64,000 nucleotides of DNA, taken from contig JAGYNZ010000004.1 of the NCBI GenBank assembly GCA_018399745.1, positions 1 to 64,000 of the forward strand, written 5' to 3'. This stretch comes from Deltaproteobacteria bacterium (GTDB taxonomy: Bacteria > Desulfobacterota > Dissulfuribacteria > Dissulfuribacterales > UBA3076). Each line of letters opens with the position of its first letter. Within the stretch, counting starts at the first letter, position 1. The notes under the pieces are model-generated. The model worked only from the letters and a program-made list of their open reading frames with translations, did no database searches and was not told the DNA's origin. This document shows, piece after piece, positions 41,390 to 51,231 of this stretch. Made by a program: the position numbers and the translations under genes.

Positions 41390-43156
41390 TTATTTCTTGT
41401 CATGACAGAGGTTTACAGGGCCGACTCCTATAGCAACCGAATGTCCCGGTAAAAGAATCGCATCGTCTTCAACCGTAACCCCTTCTTCGGAAGTCAGAAG
41501 GATTTCCTTTTTGCCGGGCTTGAGGCAAGGAATGCGCTGATTTACAGGTGCAAAATTAAAGACCATCCATATACGCCCGCGTGTCATAATCAGCCATCGT
41601 ACCTCTTCGTCAAAATAAACAGCCGTTCGCTCCATGCGCCCGTTATGCAATTCAGGTATCTGTCGGCGCAGCTTGATAAGGGATCGATAAAAATCAAGAA
41701 GTTCATGGTGCGGTGGCATTGCTATCTCGCTCCAATCAAGCCTGGAGCGGAGAAAGGTTTCCTCGTCCTGTGGATCAGGGATTTTATCAGTTTCCCAGCC
41801 AAAGGAGGCGAACTCCTTTTGCCGTCCGGTCTTTACGGCTGCACCCAAACCAGGCTCCTGGTGGTCGGTAAAATAGAGAAAAGGGGTTGAGGCCCCCCAC
41901 TCTTCGCCCTGAAACAGCATCGGAACAAAGGGCGAAGTAAGGACCATGGCCGCCCCCATCTTGAGCTGACCTGGCAGGAGCAAATGGCCTATTCTCTCTC
42001 CCAAGGCACGATTACCCACTTGATCATGGTTTTGCAGGCATCCTATGAATCGATGGCCGGAAAGTCCGGTGGCCGTCCGTCCGTGGTGAGAGCGGCGGTG
42101 CACGGAGTAACAGCCGTCATAAACAAATCCCTGAGTCAGAACCTTGGCGAGATCGGCCAGCTTTCCAAAGTCCCGATAGTATCCAACGTGTTCACCCGTA
42201 AGAACCGTATGCAGGGAGTGATGGAAATCCTCGTTCCATTGGGCATCGATACCGTATCCCCCCACCTCGGGTGTACGAATCACTTGAGGATCATTGAGAT
42301 CACTTTCGGCTATGAGTATAAGGTGGCGACCCAGCTCCGCTTCCAGATCATTGACTTCAGCGGCAAGTTGTTCTAAAAAGTGGATCGCGGAGGTGTCCAC
42401 GATGGCATGAACCGCGTCGATCCGCAGCCCGTCAATGTGGTAGTCCCGCAACCACATCAGGGCGTTATCCACAAAAAAACGCCTCACCGCGTCGCTTTCA
42501 GGTCCGTCCAGATTGACCGCTTCTCCCCAGGGCGTTGCATAGCGGCGGGTGAAATAGGGTCCAAAGCGGCCCAGATAGTTGCCCACAGGTCCTAAGTGGT
42601 TGTAAACCACATCCAGAATCACGGCAAGACCTCTTTCGTGACATGCATTCACCAGACGTTTAAGTCCCTCAGGGCCTCCATAGCCGTGGTGGGGCGCATA
42701 GAGATCGGCACCGTCATAGCCCCACCCGCGGTTGCCGGAAAATTCAGCCACCGGCATGAGTTCCAGATGAGTGACGCCTAGATCTAAGAGATGATCAATA
42801 CGGTCGACGGCAGAATCGAATGTACCATCCGAAGTAAATGTACCCACGTGCATCTCATAGATTATGGCCGATCCCAGCGGGGGCTGCTGCCAGGCCGAAT
42901 CGGTCCAGGTGAAGATTGAATGATCCATATACCTCGACGGGCAATGCAGCCCATACGGTTGCCAGGCAGAACGCGGATCGGGGAATGGGCCTTTACCATC
43001 GATCCTAAACGCGTAATCAACTCCGTTTTGTATAAAATCAGCGTTCACATACCACCAACCTTGCTCGCCCTTGGTCATGCACAAAATCCGATTATTACTA
43101 TCTAATGTCACCTCTTGAGCCTTTGGTGCCCAGACACGTATTTCAGGCATGTCCAT
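41390..43156 (-). CDS. treZ: Malto-oligosyltrehalose trehalohydrolase (TreZ)
   Basis: The 588-residue GH13 enzyme has an N-terminal carbohydrate-binding-like domain ([14 protein letters not shown]; 1-90), a catalytic barrel with [47 protein letters not shown] (nucleophile aspartate), [10 protein letters not shown] (acid/base glutamate) and [12 protein letters not shown] (stabilising aspartate), and a C-terminal beta domain. The TFxxxG-D and GGYG-x-D-A-Q-W-N-E-D-F patterns identify TreZ, which releases trehalose from maltooligosyl trehalose. The partner TreY is not in the window. It overlaps the end of glgX by 14 bases with GAGGATTC before its start. Confidence 0.93.
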   Translation of the reverse strand: MDMPEIRVWAPKAQEVTLDSNNRILCMTKGEQGWWYVNADFIQNGVDYAFRIDGKGPFPDPRSAWQPYGLHCPSRYMDHSIFTWTDSAWQQPPLGSAIIYEMHVGTFTSDGTFDSAVDRIDHLLDLGVTHLELMPVAEFSGNRGWGYDGADLYAPHHGYGGPEGLKRLVNACHERGLAVILDVVYNHLGPVGNYLGRFGPYFTRRYATPWGEAVNLDGPESDAVRRFFVDNALMWLRDYHIDGLRIDAVHAIVDTSAIHFLEQLAAEVNDLEAELGRHLILIAESDLNDPQVIRTPEVGGYGIDAQWNEDFHHSLHTVLTGEHVGYYRDFGKLADLAKVLTQGFVYDGCYSVHRRSHHGRTATGLSGHRFIGCLQNHDQVGNRALGERIGHLLLPGQLKMGAAMVLTSPFVPMLFQGEEWGASTPFLYFTDHQEPGLGAAVKTGRQKEFASFGWETDKIPDPQDEETFLRSRLDWSEIAMPPHHELLDFYRSLIKLRRQIPELHNGRMERTAVYFDEEVRWLIMTRGRIWMVFNFAPVNQRIPCLKPGKKEILLTSEEGVTVEDDAILLPGHSVAIGVGPVNLCHDKK

Positions 43157-45247
43157 GAATCCTCAATACCACCAGGGAGCGAGCTTCAACATTTATTTGA
43201 TCTCCCTCCTTAAGTATTTCTTCAACCTCCAGCCATCCGCCTTCGGTATCAAGCTCCTTTATCCAGATCTCACCCCAACTGGTTCCTGGAAGACTAAAGA
43301 CCAGAGGTTCATAATGTGCGTTGATCATTATGTAGAAGTTGTCGTCGGTTACGGGCTCGCCTCTCGGATTTGGATTCGGGATGGTCTTGCCATTCAAAAA
43401 AACGCCCAGCGACTTTGCATATCCTTGTCCCCAGTCCTCCTCGTCCATCTGTTCGCCTTCTATGGTGAACCAGGCAATGTCCTCGATTTCGCTGCCGTGA
43501 ATCGGCCGGCCATGAAACCATCCGCGGCGGTGGAAGACCGGGTGGTCTATTCTATACTGTATGAGTTTTTGGCAAAAAACAAGGAGATATTCATCCACTT
43601 TTTCCCAGTCGTACCAGGAAATCTCATTGTCCTGACAGTAGGCATTATTATTACCTTGCTGGGTGCGGCCGATTTCGTCGCCTCCTAAAAGCATGGGTAC
43701 GCCCTGGGAAAGCAGCAGCGTGGCAAAAAAATTTCGTTTCTGGCGTTTTCTTAACCGGAGTACCTCCGGGTCGTCCGTGGGGCCTTCCACACCGCAGTTC
43801 CACGAACGGTTGCGGATTTCTCCGTCATCGCTTTCCTCTCCGTTTTTGGCGTTGTGCTTTTTATTATAGGAAACCAAATCATTTAAGGTAAACCCATCGT
43901 GCGCAGTGATAAAGTTGATGCTGGCGTAGGGTAGCCGGGAGGTATTTTCGTACAGGTCTGAGCTGCCGGTAAAACGAGTTGCGAATTCGCCCAGGGTCTG
44001 ATTCTCCCCTCGCCAGAAATCCCTTACGCAGTCACGATACTTGCCGTTCCACTCGGTCCACAGGGGAGGAAAATTACCCACCTGATAGCCGCCTTCGCCC
44101 ACATCCCAGGGCTCGGCTATAAGCTTTACCTGACTGACTACCGGGTCCTGCTGGATGATGTCAAAAAAGGCCGACAGGCGGTTTACATCGTGCAGTTCGC
44201 GAGCCAAGGTGGATGCCAGATCAAAACGGAATCCGTCTACATGCATCTCCAGAATCCAGTACCGCAGGGAATCCATTAAAAGCTGCAGTACATGAGGATT
44301 ACGCATGTTTAAACTGTTACCGGTGCCGGTGTAATCCATGTAATATTGAGGATCATCCGCAAGGCGGTAATAATAGGCATTGTCGATCCCTTAAAGCTGA
44401 ACGTCGGCCCGAGGTGATTACCTTCTGCCGTATGATTGTAGACCACGTCCAGGATCACTTCCATGCCGGCCTGGTGCAAGGTCTTGACCATCTGCTTGAA
44501 TTCTACCACTGCACCTGCAGGTCGCTTGTCGGTTGCATATTCGTTTTGCGGAGCGAAATAGCCGATGGAATTGTAGCCCCAGTAGTTTCTCAAACCCTGA
44601 TCCACCAAGTGCTTATCATGGATAAAAAAGTGGACCGGCATCAGTTCAATGGCCGTGATACCGAGCCTTTGCAGGTAATCAATGACTGCCGCCTGCGCCA
44701 GCCCCGCGTACGTGCCTCGCAGTTCCTCAGGTATTTCAGGGTGGCGGGCCGTAATGCCTTTGACATGAGTTTCGTAAATCACGGTTTCGTACCAGGGCAA
44801 TTGCAGACGGCGGTCTCCGCTCCAATCGAAATGGGGCTGGTGAACCACGCCTTTGGGCACAAAGGGTGCGCTGTTGCTGTCATTGAGAGTCCAGGGACCA
44901 CGGTCGAATAGATACGGAAAGACAGCCTCGTTCCATTGGACTTGACCGTCAATGGCTTTGGCATAAGGGTCGAGCAGCAGCTTGGACGGATTACAGCGGT
45001 GACCGCGCGCCGGTTCCCATGGACCATGGACACGGAAACCGTAACGCCGGCCTGGCTCGATGCCGGGCAGGTAACCATGCCAGCAATATCCGGTTACTTC
45101 AGGCAGGTCGATGCACTCCTCGGTTCCTTCTCGGTCAAATAGACAGAGCTCGACGCGTTGGGCGATTTCGGAAAACAAGGAAAAGTTTGTCCCTGAGCCG
45201 TCAAATACGGCTCCCAGCGGATATGGTTGTCCGGGCCACACCTTCAT
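43143..45247 (-). pseudogene. glgX: Glycogen debranching enzyme GlgX, interrupted by one frameshift
   Basis: Two frames together encode a full GlgX of about 700 residues (GH13_11). The first, 45247-44391, holds MKVWPGQPYPLGAVFDGSGT, the CBM48-like domain and [20 protein letters not shown]. The second, from near 44390 to 43143, begins in [10 protein letters not shown] and holds [15 protein letters not shown] (nucleophile), LIAEPWDVG (acid/base) and [12 protein letters not shown]. The reading frame shifts in AAG-GG-ATC at 44388-44392; one extra G would restore G-I-D-N-A. The total of 2,105 bases is one short of a multiple of three. It could be a real mutation or a sequencing slip. GlgX removes alpha-1,6 branches from glycogen and feeds TreZ substrates. 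ATG 45247 is preferred over an upstream TTG. Confidence 0.88.
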
Positions 45248-45550
45248 TTTGATCAATCCCCTTTTATAATGTTCCAGGTTGACTGAAAGTTGCCAAAGAC
45301 CTTTAAAATAAACTGAAATAAACTAAGGATTATGCTATATTTTGTAAAGGCACTAAAAAAACGGTTATTTTGCCTATTGAAGGGCCTGGCTTTTACCTAC
45401 CGCTAGTCGTTTTTAGACTTTGTCACCAGGCGGCTTTTCGCAATTTCGCTCAGGATCGCATGGAAGGCGATCTTTACAGCACCTATTTTTTCAATCTGAG
45501 GGTCTGGAAATATTTGATAAAATTTTTTCACATCGGTCAGTTCATGTGTG

Positions 45551-48268
45551 TCATGCACCTTCTGAATTTGTTGACACCGGTCTGTTTCGGGCATGTCGAA
45601 TGAGCTTGACTGACTGACCCACCAACAGCGGCAGTATCGCCACTACCAATATGATTGCCCATCCAGCAGCCGTGGGATAGACCAGGCCGAGGATTTGGTG
45701 CAATCCGGGCAAATAAAGTGCGATGGCCAGCAGCCCCAGGCAGACGGCCAGCGCTCCCCAGATGAAGGGGTTGCGGGTGATTTCATTCTGCACAGCTCCC
45801 GAATTCTGATCACGCATATTGAAGACATGGCTGAGTCGAGCCAGCGACAAGGACACGAAGGATATGGTCACGGCCTGCTCCCGCTCCATTCCGAAATACA
45901 AAAGCGCTGTGGCAAAGCCGCCGAGAACAACCACAGCAATCACAATCGCGTAACCCCCAGTGGCAAGCCAGTAGGCCCGGGTCAAAATAGGCTCATTCGG
46001 ATTTCGGGGCGATTGTTTCATGACTGACGGATCTCCTTCTCCGACTCCCAAGGCCAGGGCCGGGAAAACATCGCCGATCAGGTTGAGGTAAAGAATCTGC
46101 AAGGGGAGCAAGGGAAGCGGGGCATTGACCAAGGCGGCAATGGTGATGATTATGATTTGGCTGACATTTCCAGAGAGTAGAAAGAAAAGGAACTTGCGAA
46201 TATTCCCGAAGATCACCCGGCCATGGTAGACGGCGGTGACGATTGTTGAAAACTGATCGTCCTGCAGTACCATATCGGCAGCTTCGCGGGCCACCTGGGT
46301 TCCGCGTTTACCCATTGCGACGCCGATATCCGCCTTTTGCAGAGCAGGAGCGTCGTTCACACCGTCCCCGGTCATGGCCACTATGGCCCCTGCCTTCTGG
46401 TGAAGGGCAATTATATCGAGCTTTTGCTCGGGGCTGACGCGGGCAAAGATCGAAGCCTTAAGCAATTCCTGATTATCCTCCGGCCGGCCGGTTTCTTTAA
46501 GGTCTTTGCCCTGTTTGACCTCGGCACCCTTTTCGGCCAGGCCGACCCTTTCAGCTATAGAGAGGGCGGTGGCGGGATGGTCTCCTGTCACCATGATAAC
46601 CCTGATACCCGCATCCCGGCACTGTTCGATGGCTTCCCCGACATCCTCCCTGGGCGGGTCCCAGAGTCCGGCCAATCCCAGAAGGGTCAGGTCCCGGTAG
46701 GGCCCGACCTCTCTTGAATCGACCCTTTTATATGCCAGGGCCAACACCCGCAACCCTGCTTTCGCCATTTCGTCGTTACGTTGACGCCACTCGACGCGTT
46801 TTTCCTGCGTCAGTTTTTCCTCTCCTTGTTCTAAAGCCACGGATGTGCAGGCCTCCAGGACCACTTCCGGTGCCCCCTTAACGGCTACCAGATATTCCCG
46901 TCCCACCTGATGAAAGGTGGCCATCATTCGGGTTTCCGTAGAAAAGGCCTCTTCCCTGACTTCAGGACGCCTTTTCAGCAACTCATTGCGATTTATTTTC
47001 AGGGCGGTTCCGGCTTCCAGGAGGGCGATCTCCAGGGGATCTCCGACCCCACCCCCTTTCTTTTTGTCAAGTGAAGCGTTGTTGCACAATACTCCGATCT
47101 CCAAAATGCGCAGCGGCAGCCCCTTTTTCTCTAAATCGGCGTACTTCCGGTCCAGTTCCAGGCTCTCGGAAGAGAGTTCAAGACGGGCCAATTTCATGCG
47201 ATTCTCCGTCAGAGTACCGGTCTTGTCGGTGAAAATAACTGTGGTAGCCCCCAGCGTCTCCACAGCGGAGAGCCTGTTGATCAGAGCATTGTGGTGGGCC
47301 ATACGCCACATCCCACGGGCCAGCGCGATGGTGGCAACAATGGGCAGACCCTCCGGAACCGCCGCCACAGCCATCGCGATGGCTGTTTCCAAAACCAGCA
47401 GCCACTCCTTGCCCCCGATCAAGCCCGCTACCGTCAATAATACAGCAATTCCCATGACGGCCCAGATCAGGCGCTGTCCCAGCCGTTCGAGACGTCGCTC
47501 CAGGGGCGTGAATTCTTCTCCGGCATCTTCAGCCAGGGTTGCGATCCCTCCGAGTTCCGTCTGCATGCCGGTTGACACCGTCACACCGACTGCGGAGCCA
47601 GTGGCCACGGCTGTGCCTTTGAACAGCATGCAGTTACGCTCCGCAAGGGAAGTTTCAGCGTCAATGGTTTCCAGCTTTTTGGCGACAGGCAACGATTCGC
47701 CGGTCAGGGCCGATTCGTCTACCTGAAGATTATTGGCTTCCAGCAACCGAAGATCTGCCGGAACCATGTCGCCTGCCTCCAGCAGAACAATGTCTCCCGG
47801 CACCACTTTTTCAACGGACACGACGGATGTTTTTCCCTGACGGCGGATCTTGGCTTCGGCGGATTCCAATTTATGAAGGGCTTCCATCGAGCGAATAGCC
47901 TTCAATTCGGTTAAAAATCCGATTACAGTATTGATGATCAGGGCCACGCCTATAGCGACCCCTTCTATCCACTTGCCGAAGACTGCGGCAACCACGGCGG
48001 CCAAGCCCAACAGTACTACGATCAGACTCTCAAACTGATTGAGGAGGATTTTCCAGGCGCTTTTGGCTTTGGTTTTCTTAAGACGGTTGAATCCATAGCG
48101 TTTGAGACGATTGCGGGCCACCTGCTTATTTAGACCCTGTTCCGGTTCGACTTGGAGATCTTTCAGCACCTTCTCGGCACTCTTGGCCCAAGGCTGATCC
48201 GGAAGATTTAAACTATCCGATTTACTGTCCGGGTTATGGTGCAAATTCGAAGGCCGATGTTTAGTCAA
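45551..48268 (-). CDS. P-type cation ATPase (Ca2+ pump-like)
   Basis: The 905-residue membrane protein has the cation-ATPase N-terminal domain (about 25-95), M1-M4 helices, the actuator motif VDESALTGESLPV, the M4 ion-site VPEGLP (VAAVPEGLPIVATIALARG), the phosphorylation site IFTDKTGTLTENRM, the KGAPE nucleotide loop, the hinge AMTGDGVNDAPALQKADIGVAMG and six C-terminal helices. The PEGL motif and SERCA/PMR1-like layout point to a type IIA/IIB Ca2+ pump, though Mn2+ or Na+ cannot be excluded. TTG is the apparent start. It exports cations using ATP. It is the second large gene of the stress block. Confidence 0.92.
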   Translation of the reverse strand: MTKHRPSNLHHNPDSKSDSLNLPDQPWAKSAEKVLKDLQVEPEQGLNKQVARNRLKRYGFNRLKKTKAKSAWKILLNQFESLIVVLLGLAAVVAAVFGKWIEGVAIGVALIINTVIGFLTELKAIRSMEALHKLESAEAKIRRQGKTSVVSVEKVVPGDIVLLEAGDMVPADLRLLEANNLQVDESALTGESLPVAKKLETIDAETSLAERNCMLFKGTAVATGSAVGVTVSTGMQTELGGIATLAEDAGEEFTPLERRLERLGQRLIWAVMGIAVLLTVAGLIGGKEWLLVLETAIAMAVAAVPEGLPIVATIALARGMWRMAHHNALINRLSAVETLGATTVIFTDKTGTLTENRMKLARLELSSESLELDRKYADLEKKGLPLRILEIGVLCNNASLDKKKGGGVGDPLEIALLEAGTALKINRNELLKRRPEVREEAFSTETRMMATFHQVGREYLVAVKGAPEVVLEACTSVALEQGEEKLTQEKRVEWRQRNDEMAKAGLRVLALAYKRVDSREVGPYRDLTLLGLAGLWDPPREDVGEAIEQCRDAGIRVIMVTGDHPATALSIAERVGLAEKGAEVKQGKDLKETGRPEDNQELLKASIFARVSPEQKLDIIALHQKAGAIVAMTGDGVNDAPALQKADIGVAMGKRGTQVAREAADMVLQDDQFSTIVTAVYHGRVIFGNIRKFLFFLLSGNVSQIIIITIAALVNAPLPLLPLQILYLNLIGDVFPALALGVGEGDPSVMKQSPRNPNEPILTRAYWLATGGYAIVIAVVVLGGFATALLYFGMEREQAVTISFVSLSLARLSHVFNMRDQNSGAVQNEITRNPFIWGALAVCLGLLAIALYLPGLHQILGLVYPTAAGWAIILVVAILPLLVGQSVKLIRHARNRPVSTNSEGA

Positions 48269-48633
48269 TTTCGGGATCTCTTTTTAAGTATCTGATGGTC
48301 AGAGTGAAAGTGCAACCTTAAGGACCTGATGTGACTATAAGGCTGATCTTTTTTCTTAACTGGTTAGTTGGTTTGAAACAGGTATTCGGCAACGTTTTTT
48401 CATGAACATTCAATATCCCTTCCGCGGTGCCAAGATATAAAATTTCAAATACTCAGACAGTTCGGGCTATATAGGTTTCTGCTAGAATACGGGTTCCCGC
48501 AGACTTTGCCGCACAAGATTATATGTGGCTAGGGGCGATGAAACTTGTATTCAGTTTTTCAAACACGGATGCACCTAAAGCATCAAAATGTTTAATGGAA
48601 CCGGCGTTGACCGCCTTGATGCCGGGGCTTTTA
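48269..48633. other. Intergenic region, no gene seen
   Basis: The 365 bases between the P-type ATPase and the CorC-like gene contain no supported gene. The part near 48500-48630 has short plus-strand frames with no ribosome site. I see no hairpin with T-run and no repeat. Confidence 0.4.
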
Positions 48634-49698
48634 TTATTTTTCGTAATCTATATTTCTGCGTGGATCTCGAAGCCTGGATCGAGATGCAAATATCTTTCGG
48701 ATTTTTTCATCATCGTCTTCATCATAGATATCGCCTACGACCTCTTCCAAGATGTCCTCCAGGGTCACAATTCCAAGTCGTTTATTAGACTTAGAAATTA
48801 CGATCGCCATATGATTACGCTTTTCTTGTAAAAGTCGAAGCGCCCTCAAGGCTGATTCAGACTGCTTTAGGATCATAGCAGGCCGAATTAATGGTATCCA
48901 TTCGGTCTCCCCCAGCTCCTTCAAGGCCAAAAATTCCTTTGTATGGAGAATTCCGACAATTTCTTCGCCATCAACCACCGGAAGCCTGGTATGCCCCGAT
49001 TTGAGCACTATTTGGGCTACTTGTTCAACCTTATCGTTTCGACTGACATAGGTGGTGTTTTCCCATGTCACATAAATATCCCTTATTAAGCGTCCTTCAA
49101 TATCTGCAAGGTTGAACATCATTTTCTGGTGGATCGGAGATAAAGAATCGAGATCAATAGATCCCAGTTCCTCTGATTGAGGTCTTTTTTTTTGGAGGGG
49201 CATTATTCTTAATATCAATTTGGTAGATTGTTCAAATACCGTTACCACTGGCGAAAGCAGTCTGTCTGCTAGAAAAAGCCACCTCCCGCCTTTTAAGGCT
49301 ATTTTTGTAGGATTTCTGAGAGCTAGTGACTTAGGTACAAGTTCACCAATAACGACGCTCAGATATGTAATCGGGACAACAACTAAAAGAATGGTAAATA
49401 ATTCCGCAGGCGCTTCACCTATTCCCATTTTATCGATCAGATATGGTTCGATGTTATCAGCTGCACCAGCACCACCAACAGTAGCAGCAATCGCCCCTAC
49501 TAAGGTTATCCCAACTTGAATAGTCGATAGCGTTCTTTCAGGTCGGTCTCGACGTTTTAGCAGCTGCTGCGCCACCTTTTTTCCTGATCGTCCCAGCTCT
49601 CGAAGATCCGCCTTGGAAACTGCGACAAACGCCATTTCGTATGCTGCAAACATGGCGTTAAAAACAATACATGCCAGTATTAGTGTGATTTCTTCCAT
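48634..49698 (-). CDS. CNNM/CorC-type membrane protein with DUF21 and CBS pair
   Basis: The 354-residue protein has an N-terminal DUF21 membrane domain (about 1-150; helices near 3-23, 60-80, 95-115; includes TIQVGITLVGAIAATVGGAG) and two CBS domains (about 200-320; MAIVISKSNKRLGIVTLEDILEEVVGDI). The C-terminal CorC/HlyC domain is missing or very short. Members mediate Mg2+ or Co2+ efflux, controlled by nucleotide binding to the CBS pair. I choose ATG 49698 because AAGGA lies five bases upstream; TTG 49713 is less likely. Confidence 0.9.
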   Translation of the reverse strand: MEEITLILACIVFNAMFAAYEMAFVAVSKADLRELGRSGKKVAQQLLKRRDRPERTLSTIQVGITLVGAIAATVGGAGAADNIEPYLIDKMGIGEAPAELFTILLVVVPITYLSVVIGELVPKSLALRNPTKIALKGGRWLFLADRLLSPVVTVFEQSTKLILRIMPLQKKRPQSEELGSIDLDSLSPIHQKMMFNLADIEGRLIRDIYVTWENTTYVSRNDKVEQVAQIVLKSGHTRLPVVDGEEIVGILHTKEFLALKELGETEWIPLIRPAMILKQSESALRALRLLQEKRNHMAIVISKSNKRLGIVTLEDILEEVVGDIYDEDDDEKIRKIFASRSRLRDPRRNIDYEK

Positions 49699-50034
49699 TA
49701 TTTCCTTCACCAAGGCATATTAAAGCCCTTTTTGGGTAGCTCTTTTCATGTGAGCTAATTTTTATTCTACTCCTTAAAATCAATTCTTCAGTCCTGATTT
49801 TTACATTATAATTGAATATTTTTCAAAAATCATAGTAAAAGGTGTATCAAGTCAGTTCTTGATTTTGGCGATATTAAGCTGGATAACAATATGATTGGAT
49901 TTAAAAATTGCAGGTTCATTCGTGAGTAAAATATGGTAAAAAGCCAAAGATTATAAAGGGCTTTATCCTTGGGGAAGGATCAATGGGATCCGGACAATAT
50001 ATTTTGGCTGTAAACACTTGAAAAGGAGAAAAAA
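49699..50034. other. Intergenic promoter region, no gene seen
   Basis: The stretch separates divergent genes (CorC-like leftwards, DUF3617 rightwards), so it must carry both promoters. It is AT-rich. I see no convincing -35/-10 pair, no RNA gene and no repeat. AAAAGGAG directly before 50035 is the ribosome site of the DUF3617 gene. Confidence 0.4.
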
Positions 50035-50457
50035 ATGAAGAGAAAAGTATTATTGATCAGTATTGTAGGTATAATTGCATTATCAGTTGTCACAGCCTGG
50101 GCCGGTCCCAAAATGAACCCAGGCAAATGGGAAATTACCACAAAAACTACTATGGCCGGAATGCCCGCGCAGTCCATAACTCACATCCAGTGTATCACAA
50201 AGGAGGACCTGATCCCGGTGAACCAGGACGCCAACCAGGGATGCCAGGTGACAGACATTGTTTATGACGGCAATACTGTGTCGTGGAAAATTTCCTGCGG
50301 CGCTCAAAGTGGCGGCATGAAAGGCACTGGAAAAGTCACCTATAACGGGGACAGCATGCAGGGTACCATGCATATGATTATGTCCGGCAGTGATATGCAG
50401 ATCAATAATCAGTTTCAAGGACGGCGTATAGGTCCCTGCGACAGCTCGGAGCGCTGA
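50035..50457 (+). CDS. DUF3617 exported protein
   Basis: The 140-residue protein has a signal peptide (1-23, ending near AWAG) and a DUF3617 domain: MNPGKWEITTKTTMAGMPAQ, HIQCITKEDLIP, GCQVTDIVYDGNTVSWKI, GTGKVTYNGDSMQGTM and the end RRIGPC. Five cysteines (C54, C70, C89, C135 among them) are likely disulfides. It is probably periplasmic, function unknown. A good AAAAGGAG precedes the ATG. The stop is TGA, and the same frame continues open for 47 more codons after it (see the entry at 50458). Confidence 0.85.
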   Translation: MKRKVLLISIVGIIALSVVTAWAGPKMNPGKWEITTKTTMAGMPAQSITHIQCITKEDLIPVNQDANQGCQVTDIVYDGNTVSWKISCGAQSGGMKGTGKVTYNGDSMQGTMHMIMSGSDMQINNQFQGRRIGPCDSSER

Positions 50458-50601
50458 ATCCCACAGACTGCCGGCTCTGATCATGCCATAAGTGAGTTGG
50501 CTGCGCAAGACGCCAAGGATATGGACAAAAACGTCCAAGGGGATGAGAACAAGGCCACAGTGGACGAGGTCATAAAAGGCGTTAAAGGTCTTTTCAAATA
50601 G
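50458..50601 (+). other. Open in-frame extension after the DUF3617 TGA stop
   Basis: After TGA (50455-50457) the same frame runs 47 codons to TAG, reading ...SDHAISELAAQDAKDMDKNV-Q-G-D-E-N-K-A-T-V-D-E-V-I-K-G-V-K-G-L-F-K. This charged helical tail ending in VKGLFK looks coding and resembles tails of some exported proteins. It may be a lost C-terminus after a nonsense mutation, or less likely a readthrough or Sec codon. No redox motif surrounds the TGA. Confidence 0.35.
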
Positions 50602-50649
50602 TACCTTATAAACTGGATTGTTTTAAACTTCACAGCAGGAGTAAAAGGT

Positions 50650-51207
50650 ATGATATTGATATTCATCTCCGTGGGCGCTGTTTTAATCATTATTTTTCTT
50701 TTATATAACAGCCTGGTAAATAAGAAAAACCAGACGCTGAATGCCTTTTCCAGCATCGATACGCTCTTGAAAAAGCGGTATGATTTGATTCCCAATCTGG
50801 TTTCTGCGGTAAAACAGTATATGAAACATGAACAGGGGTTATTCACCCGAATTACTGAATTGCGCACCAGGGCGGTAACCGGCGATCTGACAGATGATGA
50901 AAAAGTGATGCTGGACCAGAAAATGTCCGGGGCCATCAAGGGGATGATGGTGGCTGTGGAAAACTACCCGCAGCTTAAAGCCAATGAGAATTTTTTGCAG
51001 CTTCAGGCCGCATTGAATGAAGTGGAAGAACAGATTTCAGCTGCCAGAAGATCTTACAACGCCATGGTTTTAGAATACAACAATGCCCTGGAAATGATTC
51101 CCACAAACGTCATGGCCTCCATGATGCGATATCAAAAGAAAAAATTTTTCGATATAGCCAAAGCCGAAAGGGAACGCGTTGCCGTTCAATCCATGTTTGA
51201 AAACTAA
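50650..51207 (+). CDS. lemA: LemA family protein
   Basis: The 185-residue protein has one N-terminal membrane helix (about 3-22) and a long helical bundle with the LemA pattern: Y-N-x-L-V-x-K-K-N-Q-x-L-N-A-F-S-S-I-D-x-L-L-K-R-R-Y-D-L-I-P-N-L-V, then NFLQLQAALNEVEEQISAAR and YNNALEMIPTN. LemA proteins are membrane-anchored with an outer or periplasmic helical domain of unknown function. The two genes downstream (DUF3137 and DUF3592) follow with short gaps, a common LemA arrangement. Confidence 0.93.
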   Translation: MILIFISVGAVLIIIFLLYNSLVNKKNQTLNAFSSIDTLLKKRYDLIPNLVSAVKQYMKHEQGLFTRITELRTRAVTGDLTDDEKVMLDQKMSGAIKGMMVAVENYPQLKANENFLQLQAALNEVEEQISAARRSYNAMVLEYNNALEMIPTNVMASMMRYQKKKFFDIAKAERERVAVQSMFEN

Positions 51208-51231
51208 ACTTTCAGGAAAAGGAAGCGCATT

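Noticed and set aside
45403-45594. Small minus-strand frame of 63 codons after the P-type ATPase
   Set aside because: No ribosome site, 44-base overlap with the ATPase end and no recognisable family; left out as a gene.
46917-47726. 269-codon plus-strand frame within the P-type ATPase gene
   Set aside because: Serine- and arginine-rich antisense shadow of a well-supported ATPase frame.
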